This document shows positions 8,700 to 16,838 of a DNA stretch of 64,000 nucleotides, piece by piece. A program made the translations under genes and the position numbers. The notes below the pieces were generated by a model that saw only the letters and a program-made list of their open reading frames with translations, ran no database searches and was not told the origin of the DNA. Position 1 is the first letter of the stretch; every line of letters starts with the position of its first letter. Where the stretch lies: positions 1,364,001 to 1,428,000 of the forward strand of contig CAWFKW010000003.1 in NCBI GenBank assembly GCA_963816535.1, given 5' to 3'. Source of the DNA: CAWFKW01 sp963816535 (GTDB lineage Bacteria; Bacteroidota; Ignavibacteria; Tepidaquicellales; OLB5).

Positions 8700-9236
8700 A
8701 TGGAAAACCTGATAGCCTTGTTCTTATCATTTCTTAAAGTTGGTTCGCTTTCATTTGGCGGCGCTTATTCCCTTTTGCCTGTCATTGAAAATGAAACGGT
8801 TGTTCATCATGCATGGCTTACAAATGACGAGTTTTTAAAAGTTTTAAGCATGGTTGAAATTATTCCGGGCGCTATTTCAATAAAGTTCGCAACTTATACG
8901 GGTTACAAAGTAGCGGGAGTTCCGGGAGTTATTGCGGCGAATCTGGGTAATTTGTTCACACCCGTAGTTTTGATATCAATTGCCGCTTATTTCTATTCAT
9001 ATATCGAAAAACACGCATATATCAAAAACGCTCTTAACGGAGTGAAGTTTGCAATATTGGGAATGATTCTTGCTTTTGTCTATCAGTACATGATTAAAAG
9101 CTACAGCGACTGGCTTGGGATTTTGTTTCTTGCAGCCGGTTTTGCGCTGACAATTTTCTTCGGGTTGAATCCCGTATATATTGTGGCTATATCCGGAATT
9201 GCCGCGGCGGTAATTTATAAGTTAAAAATTCCATGA
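8700..9236 (+). CDS. Single-domain chromate-transporter (ChrA/CHR) family protein
   Basis: 178 aa hydrophobic protein with about five or six membrane segments. The FLKVGSLSFGGAYSLLP start and EIIPGAISIKFATYTGYKVAG core match one CHR domain. Short-chain CHR proteins usually come as adjacent pairs, and only one half is present here. It is the first gene after the Moco riboswitch, and its stop overlaps moaA (ATGA). That argues for a substrate linked to Mo metabolism (molybdate, tungstate or sulfate) rather than chromate resistance. The substrate is an inference; the family call is firm. Confidence 0.82.
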   Translation: MENLIALFLSFLKVGSLSFGGAYSLLPVIENETVVHHAWLTNDEFLKVLSMVEIIPGAISIKFATYTGYKVAGVPGVIAANLGNLFTPVVLISIAAYFYSYIEKHAYIKNALNGVKFAILGMILAFVYQYMIKSYSDWLGILFLAAGFALTIFFGLNPVYIVAISGIAAAVIYKLKIP

Positions 9237-10234
9237 CAGGTTTAACGGATAATTACGGCAGAGTGCACAACTATCTGCGGATCTCGCTTACCGACAGGTG
9301 TAATTTGAATTGCATGTACTGCAATCCTTTGACGCTGAAAAGCAATTATTTTGATAAAGAAGAAATCCTGACTTTCCATGAAATAAAAAGGTTAATTAAT
9401 ATTTTTGCGGAGCGCTTCTGCGTAAAAAAAATCCGTTTTACCGGTGGTGAACCACTTGCGAGAAAAGGTTTTGCGCAGTTTAGTTCCGGGCTAAAATATA
9501 TAAAAAACAAATATGGTTTTAAAACTGCCATTACAACAAATGGAGTGTTATTAGCGGATAAAATAGATGAAATATTTGAATGCGGGATTGACCATTTTAA
9601 TATTAGCTTAGACAGTTTAAATCCGGACGTGTTTAAAAAAATCACCGGAAAAAGCAGTTTGCATAAAGTTATGTTTGCAATTTTCAAAGCAAAAGAAATT
9701 TCATCCGGCGCCCTGAAGATAAATTGCGTAATGATCAGAGGCGTTAATGATGATGAAATTATTCAGTTTGCGGATTTTGCGGCTATAAATGATTTCAATG
9801 TCCGTTTTATTGAATACATGCCGTTTACAAACAACGGATGGAATGAAAGTTCTTTTATCAGTTCGGCTCAAATTAAAAAAATTATAGAGACTAAATACAG
9901 GCTTGTGGAAATCCCCGGAAGAGTATCAGTTTCGAAAGACTACCGTATTGCGGGAAATAAAGGGATAATCAGCTTTGTTTCGTCAATTTCCAATCATTTT
10001 TGCAATAATTGCAGCAGGTTAAGAATTACGGCAAAGGGCGGTTTAAGGCTTTGTCTTTTCTCAGAGGAAAGGCAGGAACTTGATTTGAGGGCCTTATTAA
10101 GAGAAACGTCAGTAAGCGATTTTGAAATATCCGGGATAATAAAAAGATTTGTAAAAACGAAATCAGAAAAACATCCTGCGCCAAGCGAGCTTGTTAAACT
10201 GGATTATAATTATATGTTAAAGAACGGAGGCTGA
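9233..10234 (+). CDS. moaA: GTP 3',8-cyclase (molybdopterin step 1)
   Basis: 333 aa radical-SAM enzyme. The SAM-cluster motif CNLNCMYC lies near residues 23-30, then FTGGEPL and NISLDSL. The C-terminal second cluster is HFCNNCSRLRITAKGGLRLCLF. It ends in a modified C-terminus (...KNGG) consistent with the conserved double glycine. With MoaC it converts GTP to cyclic pyranopterin monophosphate. It is translationally coupled to the upstream transporter by a 4-bp overlap and followed by moaC after 3 bp. Confidence 0.95.
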   Translation: MTGLTDNYGRVHNYLRISLTDRCNLNCMYCNPLTLKSNYFDKEEILTFHEIKRLINIFAERFCVKKIRFTGGEPLARKGFAQFSSGLKYIKNKYGFKTAITTNGVLLADKIDEIFECGIDHFNISLDSLNPDVFKKITGKSSLHKVMFAIFKAKEISSGALKINCVMIRGVNDDEIIQFADFAAINDFNVRFIEYMPFTNNGWNESSFISSAQIKKIIETKYRLVEIPGRVSVSKDYRIAGNKGIISFVSSISNHFCNNCSRLRITAKGGLRLCLFSEERQELDLRALLRETSVSDFEISGIIKRFVKTKSEKHPAPSELVKLDYNYMLKNGG

Positions 10235-10237
10235 AGT

Positions 10238-10732
10238 TTGAATAAATTATCTCATGTAGATTCAGGCGGCAAAATCAACATGGTGGATGTTTCAGGTAAG
10301 GAAATAACAGGACGAACGGCAACGGCGTCAGCGACCGTCAGGCTTGGCAAAATGATATTCCGCGCGGTCAAACAAAATACGGTTTCAAAGGGAGACGTGC
10401 TTGCATCGGCAAAAATTGCCGGAATTTATGCCGCAAAGAAAACATCAGAACTCATACCGCTATGCCATAATATTTCTTTATCAAAGATAGATATTGAATT
10501 TAAATTTAACAGCGCATCTGGCAGCGTTGAAATTTTAAGCGCCGTTAAATCAGCCGCTCAAACAGGAGTTGAAATGGAGGCGCTTACTTCTGTATCAATT
10601 GCCGCCCTGACCGTTTATGATATGTGCAAAGCCATGAGTAAGAGTATTGAGATAACTGATATACATCTCATTAGCAAATCAGGAGGCAAAAGCGGAGATT
10701 ACGTTTCCAAAAGGAGCGGAAATGGAAGGTAA
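10238..10732 (+). CDS. moaC: Cyclic pyranopterin monophosphate synthase
   Basis: 164 aa. The MoaC core is clear: INMVDVSGK, KTSELIPLCHNI and TGVEMEALTSVSIAALTVYDMCKAM, which contain the active-site lysine, histidine and glutamate positions. The start is TTG at 10238, supported by GGAGG about 10 bp upstream inside the end of moaA. It completes the first step of molybdopterin synthesis. The 3' end overlaps the MOSC gene by 11 bp. Confidence 0.94.
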   Translation: MNKLSHVDSGGKINMVDVSGKEITGRTATASATVRLGKMIFRAVKQNTVSKGDVLASAKIAGIYAAKKTSELIPLCHNISLSKIDIEFKFNSASGSVEILSAVKSAAQTGVEMEALTSVSIAALTVYDMCKAMSKSIEITDIHLISKSGGKSGDYVSKRSGNGR

Positions 10733-11180
10733 AATTCATGCATTATCAATCAGTAAAAGGAAAGGGATTCCAAAATCAAATATCGAAGCTGTAAACTTGA
10801 TAGAAGATTTCGGAATGGAAAATGACGCTCATGCAGGTAAATGGCACAGGCAGATAAGCCTGCTTGCGGTTGAAAGCATAAATAAGATGCGCATCAAACT
10901 GCCAAAATTACGCGCAGGAGCTTTTGCGGAGAATATTACCACGGAGGGAATAGAACTAGGGAAATTAATAATAGGCAATAAAATCAAGATCGGCGATAAT
11001 GCCGAGCTGGAAATTACCCAGTTGGGCAAGGTGTGCCATGATAAATGCGCTATTTATATTCAGGTGGGTAATTGCGTCATGCCAACAGAAGGGATTTTTG
11101 CAAGGGTAATTAAAGGAGGAAGAGTAAACAAAGGCGATAAAGTAGCTGTAATTGAAAAAGACAATGTTTTAATAAGCTGA
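10722..11180 (+). CDS. MOSC domain protein
   Basis: 152 aa. The MOSC core is seen in NDAHAGKWHRQISLL, GAFAENITTEGIEL and the cysteine motif KVCHDKC. MOSC proteins bind or transfer Moco-derived sulfur or molybdopterin. Stand-alone forms in moa operons are thought to help deliver or sulfurate Moco, but the exact role is unsettled. It overlaps moaC and lies 1 bp before moeA, so it is certainly part of the Moco operon. Confidence 0.85.
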   Translation: MEGKIHALSISKRKGIPKSNIEAVNLIEDFGMENDAHAGKWHRQISLLAVESINKMRIKLPKLRAGAFAENITTEGIELGKLIIGNKIKIGDNAELEITQLGKVCHDKCAIYIQVGNCVMPTEGIFARVIKGGRVNKGDKVAVIEKDNVLIS

Positions 11181-11181
11181 T

Positions 11182-12393
11182 ATGATTAGTTACAATGATG
11201 CTTACAATATTATAAAAAATGAACTGAACTCGCTCAGTATTGGATATGAATATGTTAGTTTGCTGCTTTCAGCAGGAAGAGCGCTGGCTGAAGATATTTA
11301 TTCGGATATTGATTTGCCCTCATTTGATAATTCATCTATGGATGGAATTTGCGTTGATTTTTCAGAAGGAATAAAAAACTGGAATATTAAGGGGGAAATT
11401 TCAGCGGGAAATTATTATGAAACGGTTATCAGGGGCAATGAAGGGGTAATAATTATGACCGGCGGTAAAATCCCCGCCGGCGGTAGCGCTGTAATTCCGG
11501 TTGAAGATATTAATATCGTCAGCGATAAAGCAACTCTGAAAACAAATGCCGCAGTGAAAACCGGGCAAAATATAAGGAGAGCGGCGCAGGACATGAAAAA
11601 AGGAGAATTAATTGCCTCATTAGGATCAACTATAAAACCTGTTTGTATTTCACTTCTTTCAGCATGCGGAGTTGAAAAAGTTAAAGTTCAAAGAAAGCTG
11701 AATTTTGGCGTTTTTGTGACCGGGGATGAACTGGTTGATATTTCAGAGAACCCGGTTAACGATAAAATAAGGGCAAGCAATCTGTATACTTTAATTTCTC
11801 TGGTTGAAAGCCTTGGCATGAATTGTTCAAATTATGGAATTGTTAAAGATGATAAGGAAGAGGCAAAGTTGAAAATCAGCGCTGCAATCTCAGACGGCGC
11901 CGACATAATTCTGACATCAGGCGGCGTATCTGTTGGGAAATATGATATTATCAATGATGCGCTAATAGATTTAGGCGCTGAAATTTTGTTCTGGAAAGTC
12001 TGTATTAAACCCGGAAAGCCTCTGCTTTTTGCAGCAATTAAACACGGAAACAGAAAAATACTGTTTTTCGGATTGCCGGGAAATCCGGTATCCGCAATTG
12101 TCAATTTCATAATTTTTATCAAAAGAGCGATACTTGAAACATATTACAAATGTTTTTATCTGAACCAAAAGGCGGTTTTATTGAACGATATTATGAAATC
12201 TGATAACAAAAGGCATTTTGTAAGAGGATTGGTAAAATATAATCAGGCCAATGAATTATATGAAATATTAACAGACGAAAACCAGTCTTCTTCAAATATG
12301 GCGGGTTTAAGCAAAGCCAATGCGCTTGCTGTAATAGAAGAGAACTGCTTTGACCCCAGGCGCGGAGATATAGTAGAATGTATAATGATATAA
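11182..12393 (+). CDS. moeA: Molybdopterin molybdenumtransferase
   Basis: 403 aa, the usual MoeA length. Motifs are DLPSFDNSSMDGICV, MTGGKIPAGGSAVIPVED, FVTGDELV, TSGGVSVGKYD and GLPGNPVSAIVNF. It inserts molybdate into adenylylated molybdopterin. It lies in the Moco operon and overlaps mobA by 16 bp. Confidence 0.94.
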   Translation: MISYNDAYNIIKNELNSLSIGYEYVSLLLSAGRALAEDIYSDIDLPSFDNSSMDGICVDFSEGIKNWNIKGEISAGNYYETVIRGNEGVIIMTGGKIPAGGSAVIPVEDINIVSDKATLKTNAAVKTGQNIRRAAQDMKKGELIASLGSTIKPVCISLLSACGVEKVKVQRKLNFGVFVTGDELVDISENPVNDKIRASNLYTLISLVESLGMNCSNYGIVKDDKEEAKLKISAAISDGADIILTSGGVSVGKYDIINDALIDLGAEILFWKVCIKPGKPLLFAAIKHGNRKILFFGLPGNPVSAIVNFIIFIKRAILETYYKCFYLNQKAVLLNDIMKSDNKRHFVRGLVKYNQANELYEILTDENQSSSNMAGLSKANALAVIEENCFDPRRGDIVECIMI

Positions 12394-13007
12394 CGGGCAT
12401 TATCCTATGCGGCGGAAAAAGCCGCAGGATGGGGTCTAACAAAGCTCTTCTGAAATTCGGGGATAAACCTGTTATCGAAATTCTTACAGGATTGCTTGCT
12501 AATATTTTCAGTAAAGTTATTCTTGTGACAAACGAGCCCGATCTTTATGGTTTTTTAAAAATCGATATGTATGAAGATATTTATAAGAACATGGGGCCGC
12601 TTGGCGGCATTCATTCCGGACTGAAAAATTCGCAAGCGGAAAGAAATTTTATTATATCATGCGATATTCCTTTAATAACAAAAACCACAATCGGGTTTAT
12701 TGTTGATTATCCTTCGGATAAGAAAATTAAAGTTCCTTTTGCCGACGGATATATTCAGCAGCTTTGCGGAGTGTATTCCAAAAGCTTGCTTGACGTGATT
12801 GAAAGCCGGTTAAATGACTGCGGGCAGCAGAGTTTATCTTCAAAATGCAAAGTTTTGAAATTAGTTGAAGAGACAGGGAGCGAGATAATTAATATTGAAA
12901 ATGAAATGCCGGGATATGAAGCCAGTACTTTTTTGAATATGAATGATATGGCGCAATACCTGGCAGCGGAGAATTTATTTAAAACCAGGTCAGTTGCAGG
13001 AGAATGA
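12378..13007 (+). CDS. mobA: Molybdenum cofactor guanylyltransferase
   Basis: 209 aa nucleotidyltransferase with ILCGGKSRRMGSNKALL (GTP-binding GG-x-S-x-RMG-x-K), GPLGGIHSGL and ISCDIPL. MobA attaches GMP to Moco to form the guanine dinucleotide cofactor used by DMSO-reductase-family enzymes. The start lies inside moeA, which suggests translational coupling. It is the last gene before the tRNA-Pro integration junction. Confidence 0.88.
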   Translation: MYNDITGIILCGGKSRRMGSNKALLKFGDKPVIEILTGLLANIFSKVILVTNEPDLYGFLKIDMYEDIYKNMGPLGGIHSGLKNSQAERNFIISCDIPLITKTTIGFIVDYPSDKKIKVPFADGYIQQLCGVYSKSLLDVIESRLNDCGQQSLSSKCKVLKLVEETGSEIINIENEMPGYEASTFLNMNDMAQYLAAENLFKTRSVAGE

Positions 13008-13124
13008 AAACTGAATTTATTTATTCCCCAAAAATCCCTATGTTTGTAAATGGTGCCCAGAGCATATAGTTACATGTAGGGCGCTCGTTCTTTGGAACGT
13101 ATAAACATATATTTTTAACAAACT

Positions 13125-13164
13125 TCGGTGTGTGGCTCAGCCCGGTAGAGCACCTGGTTCGGGA
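13125..13164 (+). repeat. attL: 40-bp repeat of the tRNA-Pro 5' half
   Basis: The segment is identical to 45285-45324 and covers the acceptor 5' strand, D arm and anticodon stem/loop of tRNA-Pro, then diverges after GGGA. It is the chromosomal 5' half left behind with its native upstream region when the element inserted. No functional tRNA can be made here because the 3' half is missing. Confidence 0.9.
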
Positions 13165-13428
13165 TGTTGTGGAAACCTTAAAAACAGCTCAAAAATACAA
13201 AAAATCTTACAAAATCTCTTCCCAAATTGTCCATTTTTAGCCCGTTTTTCGCTGGTGTTGCTGACACTTTTTGCTGACGAGAAATATCACTTAAATCCTC
13301 ATAAAAATCCAAATTTTTTCTCTTAACAGATCATTCATTTTTGTTCATTAGGTTATGAAACGGTGCACTGATCTGAATAGAATTCGTAAAACTATTTTTG
13401 AAAATGTAACCGTCTGTTTCAATTCTCG
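13165..13428. other. Left end of the element, non-coding
   Basis: No convincing gene. It holds the CTGAC arm-type repeats at 13261 and 13274 and the sequence behind attL. The 64-aa frame crossing it is the well-known tRNA-derived artefact. Confidence 0.5.
13261..13279 (+). repeat. CTGAC direct repeats, putative integrase arm sites (left)
   Basis: CTGACACTTTTT at 13261-13272 and a second CTGAC at 13274-13278. The 12-mer is identical to the repeat at 45217-45228 next to the integrase. Same-orientation short repeats inside both ends of the element fit tyrosine-recombinase arm-type binding sites. This is an inference from position and identity. Confidence 0.5.
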
Positions 13429-16400
13429 TTATTTACTTTTCCTAAAGATTACGCTTAGCATTGTTAGATGCTCTCTTTGAAAGGTTATTTTAGCATCATT
13501 ATTGCATAAGCTGAATGATAATGCATAATCATCCTTTTCATCTTCTATTGCTGTTTTACAGAGTTTTTCAAGAATCTCTAAAATTTCATTATTATCTGTC
13601 TTTTTACCATACAAATATTTTGCTGCACATTCAGGACATAGTGCTAACGCGTTGTCTACAATTTCTTTATTGTGCTCGATCAACTCTACTGCTTCAAAAT
13701 AGGATTCATCTTTTGTGTTCAGAAATGATGAAGACTTTGCACAGATCTGACAAACTACCCTATCATCTACAGAATACCAATTTCTGAGGTTTGTTCTCGT
13801 TGTTGTTTTGTCCATAGATATTCTAAATAATCTCCCTCTTCTTTCAACGGTTTTTTCTGGAGCCATTTTGTAATTCTCCATAGCTTTTTTCAATCTGCGT
13901 TCTATATCTGGAATAGACTTTTGTACAATCGGGTATTGTTTTCTCCTATAATCGCTGAGGTAATCTTGTAGAACAGTGATTTCAAGGTCACTTAAAGTCT
14001 TCACAAATTGAAATCGTTTTTTCTCATCATCTGTCAGGTGTTTTTCTATGTTTTCAAGGCTGTCATCTTTTATACGTAGTTTCTTAGCTACATCTTTTTG
14101 AATTGGTTCATCAACCTTAAATGAACTATGTAAACGACCAATTGTTAGTGCTGATGGTTTTCGAAAATTCCCTTCCTTATCTGGCATCCAAGCGAATTCT
14201 AAAACCTGTTGATTGAAATAATGAGTCTTTACTTCGGTTTTTTCTCTTGGAAAATTAATGTTATTACTTAACTCAATGGCTCCACAAATATTGTAGTAAT
14301 TTTTAACTAATAAATTCCAAATTATGATCGATTTTGGGAAACTTATGTTGCTTATTGCGAACTCCAACCCTTCAACGGAAAATCTGAAATCATAGCTTTT
14401 AAAACCTCTTAAATATTTGTAATACTTATTATTTACATTAACATCTTGGTAGTAAACATACCCATATGGGTCACTAGTCTTTCTATTAATTTTTATTTCC
14501 TTTTTGAAGTCTAACAGATTTAGTAAGACATCAAAATTCTTTATTCTGTTGAAATAAATATAATCAAGATAGTAAAAGTCGCCATTTCCCTCAAAATAAA
14601 TTCCAATATCTGGATTTTTTGAATATTCTTCTGTAATATAAAGATCACTAGGTTTGAAATAGGATTTAATCGTATTAGAAAAGTTATTCCCGCTTAAAAA
14701 TTTCAGTGATTTCAATTTAGCAACTATTTCATCTCTTTTGTAAGTCGAGCAATTTTGTATTTTATCGCAGACTATTTGTATATCAATGATATTTTCTTCA
14801 AGGGATATCATGTGTTCTACAGTATATTTAGAAGTGAAAACTTGAATTATTTCATCACCGATTTCAGGATTTTTCAATCCCAAATCCTTCAAAAATTTGT
14901 GGGAAATTTCATTGGATATGAGACTCCGCTTAACAATTTTCAATGTATCATTAATATCATTAGATAAGAATACTTGTGGTTTACCCTTTTCGTCAAACGG
15001 TTTTGTTTGAAGATTATTCTCAAGTCTAATAAAAGGTAAATTTCTGTATTCTCCCACCTGATATGAACTTTTTTGCCACAAAGATTGCTTATCGCTCAGA
15101 AATGCATAAAACTTGGTCAACCATTCATCTGTTCGTTCTTCAAAAAATTGAATTTTGTCTTTCAAGTTTGAGCCGAAGTCTCTTGGAGATTTATAATCAA
15201 TTCCAATATCGTTGATTAAATATTTGCCTAATGTTGAGTTATCTGTGATGTTATTTGATATCCAAAAATAATTTTCACCAAATAAGGAATGAAGTATATC
15301 ATTATCAAATAGTTCAATGAAATCCTTACCCCTACCCATTAGTGCCTCATCAGCAGAGATGAAATCTCCATCATTAGAAAGGAGCAACTTGTCAGAACTT
15401 CTGAATTTCTCCAATACTTTATCGTAAACGCTCTTAAATAAGTTACCGTTGGAAAATTCTTCTTTTTCTAAAGGGAATACTTTATAAGCTTCTATTGTCA
15501 AAAGATTAATTCTCTTAAAAAGATTAATACTCTCTGAAGTCAGATCAGCTATTTCTCTTATAAGAATGATATTCCAAAGATCATCTCTTTTGATTTTTTC
15601 CCGGTTATTAGTCAACAGAAATGGGGCCTGGACAATAAACCTAAGACCCGTATACTCCTGGGTAGGGAAAAAACAGTAAGCTGGATACTTCGTAGCGCTG
15701 CTAATTTGATTGTCAACAATTTTAAAGGCAGTGTTTATCTTTTGTCCCAGTTGTTTTACTTTTTCTTCATCATCGCCCTCTCCATTTAATATTCTTTCCA
15801 AAACCAAATACTTATCTTCTGTCTTAACATCGTTGATTTCAGATACTAGACTTATTATCTTATAGCTATCGTTTTGTACTGTATCATTTCTATAAACCCC
15901 TGAGTCTGATGTTGTTTTGTCAATCCATTCAATTGAACTAAGATGACTAAGGAATAATAACGGATTATTCAAACTAATAATAAGATCATGGATTTCCTTG
16001 CATGCTTCATCCGATGTCTTATCAGTCTTGTTAAAAGGAAAGAAGAATAATGTTTCATCGTTAATAGCATTATCATTATCTTCATTTAACATAATAGGCA
16101 CGAAGAAGTCTTCAATTTTAAAGTAATAAGGCGGGTCAAAGATATGGGGAGTATCTGTATATTGATAAACAGCTTTGAATCCAATGCCAAATTTTCCTAT
16201 TTTTGCTTCAACTCCTTCTTCTAACTTAGTTGATTTCCCGACTGCAGTTATTGAGTTAATATCACCTAGTTTGTTATGTTCATAGTCATCCTTTTCAGAA
16301 TCAACATCAGTTATTGAAAAATGCCTTTCGCCATCATGAGAGAAGTAAAAACCATCTTCTTGAAGAATCATTCTTACATTAGAAGCTTCGGCGTCATCAG

Positions 16401-16659
16401 CATTTTGAATTAATTCATAAACAAAATGTGCCTTCTCAGAGTATTTATCTGAAATGACTTTTTTAATGGCGCTTGCGGCAAAGCTATTTAACGAATTGGC
16501 TATTGGCTCTCTATCGTTTTTAAGCTTTTCAAACAAGCTTTTGTCTTTGTCTGATAGCCTTTTATTTGCTACAATTTCCTTGCGTTTTAATTTACCTGTT
16601 TCAAATTTGTCTTCTATAATGCCTATTTTTTCCAATTTTATATGGTTCCTTTCTATCAA
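13429..16659 (-). CDS. Large sacsin/HSP90-type (GHKL) ATPase with C-terminal degenerate HNH-like zinc finger
   Basis: 1076 aa. The N-terminal GHKL fold has the N-box ELIQNADDA (about 82-90), an altered G1 region and GKFGIGFKAVYQYTDTP (about 155-171), the pattern of sacsin N-terminal ATPase domains. The middle is unassigned. The C-terminus has CQIC (970-973), YFEAVEL and CPEC (1008-1011). This resembles an HNH treble clef, but the catalytic histidines expected at EAHHL and after CPxC are gone, so it is probably a structural or DNA-binding finger. The start is a TTG; a second TTG at 16635 has a better Shine-Dalgarno. It is the last gene of the minus-strand cluster behind the SNF2 helicase. A role in anti-phage defence is inferred from context. 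Confidence 0.8.
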   Translation of the reverse strand: MIERNHIKLEKIGIIEDKFETGKLKRKEIVANKRLSDKDKSLFEKLKNDREPIANSLNSFAASAIKKVISDKYSEKAHFVYELIQNADDAEASNVRMILQEDGFYFSHDGERHFSITDVDSEKDDYEHNKLGDINSITAVGKSTKLEEGVEAKIGKFGIGFKAVYQYTDTPHIFDPPYYFKIEDFFVPIMLNEDNDNAINDETLFFFPFNKTDKTSDEACKEIHDLIISLNNPLLFLSHLSSIEWIDKTTSDSGVYRNDTVQNDSYKIISLVSEINDVKTEDKYLVLERILNGEGDDEEKVKQLGQKINTAFKIVDNQISSATKYPAYCFFPTQEYTGLRFIVQAPFLLTNNREKIKRDDLWNIILIREIADLTSESINLFKRINLLTIEAYKVFPLEKEEFSNGNLFKSVYDKVLEKFRSSDKLLLSNDGDFISADEALMGRGKDFIELFDNDILHSLFGENYFWISNNITDNSTLGKYLINDIGIDYKSPRDFGSNLKDKIQFFEERTDEWLTKFYAFLSDKQSLWQKSSYQVGEYRNLPFIRLENNLQTKPFDEKGKPQVFLSNDINDTLKIVKRSLISNEISHKFLKDLGLKNPEIGDEIIQVFTSKYTVEHMISLEENIIDIQIVCDKIQNCSTYKRDEIVAKLKSLKFLSGNNFSNTIKSYFKPSDLYITEEYSKNPDIGIYFEGNGDFYYLDYIYFNRIKNFDVLLNLLDFKKEIKINRKTSDPYGYVYYQDVNVNNKYYKYLRGFKSYDFRFSVEGLEFAISNISFPKSIIIWNLLVKNYYNICGAIELSNNINFPREKTEVKTHYFNQQVLEFAWMPDKEGNFRKPSALTIGRLHSSFKVDEPIQKDVAKKLRIKDDSLENIEKHLTDDEKKRFQFVKTLSDLEITVLQDYLSDYRRKQYPIVQKSIPDIERRLKKAMENYKMAPEKTVERRGRLFRISMDKTTTRTNLRNWYSVDDRVVCQICAKSSSFLNTKDESYFEAVELIEHNKEIVDNALALCPECAAKYLYGKKTDNNEILEILEKLCKTAIEDEKDDYALSFSLCNNDAKITFQREHLTMLSVIFRKSK

Positions 16660-16838
16660 TACTTTTGTTATCCCAGATTCTTTCTTTTCCAGATCATCTG
16701 CTTTCTATATCTTCATCAACTTTAGAATAGAAGTTCACAAATTGATATCATAAAACTTTCAGGTAGCTAATTATTTCTTTGGGATTGCAATAAATTTCGG
16801 AACAATCTTGAAAATTTATTTACTCATGTCGGGTCAAA

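Noticed and set aside
13132..13326. 64-aa frame starting MAQPGRAPGSG
   Set aside because: This is the well-known artefact of reading through a tRNA; it covers the tRNA-Pro 5' half and the left end of the element.
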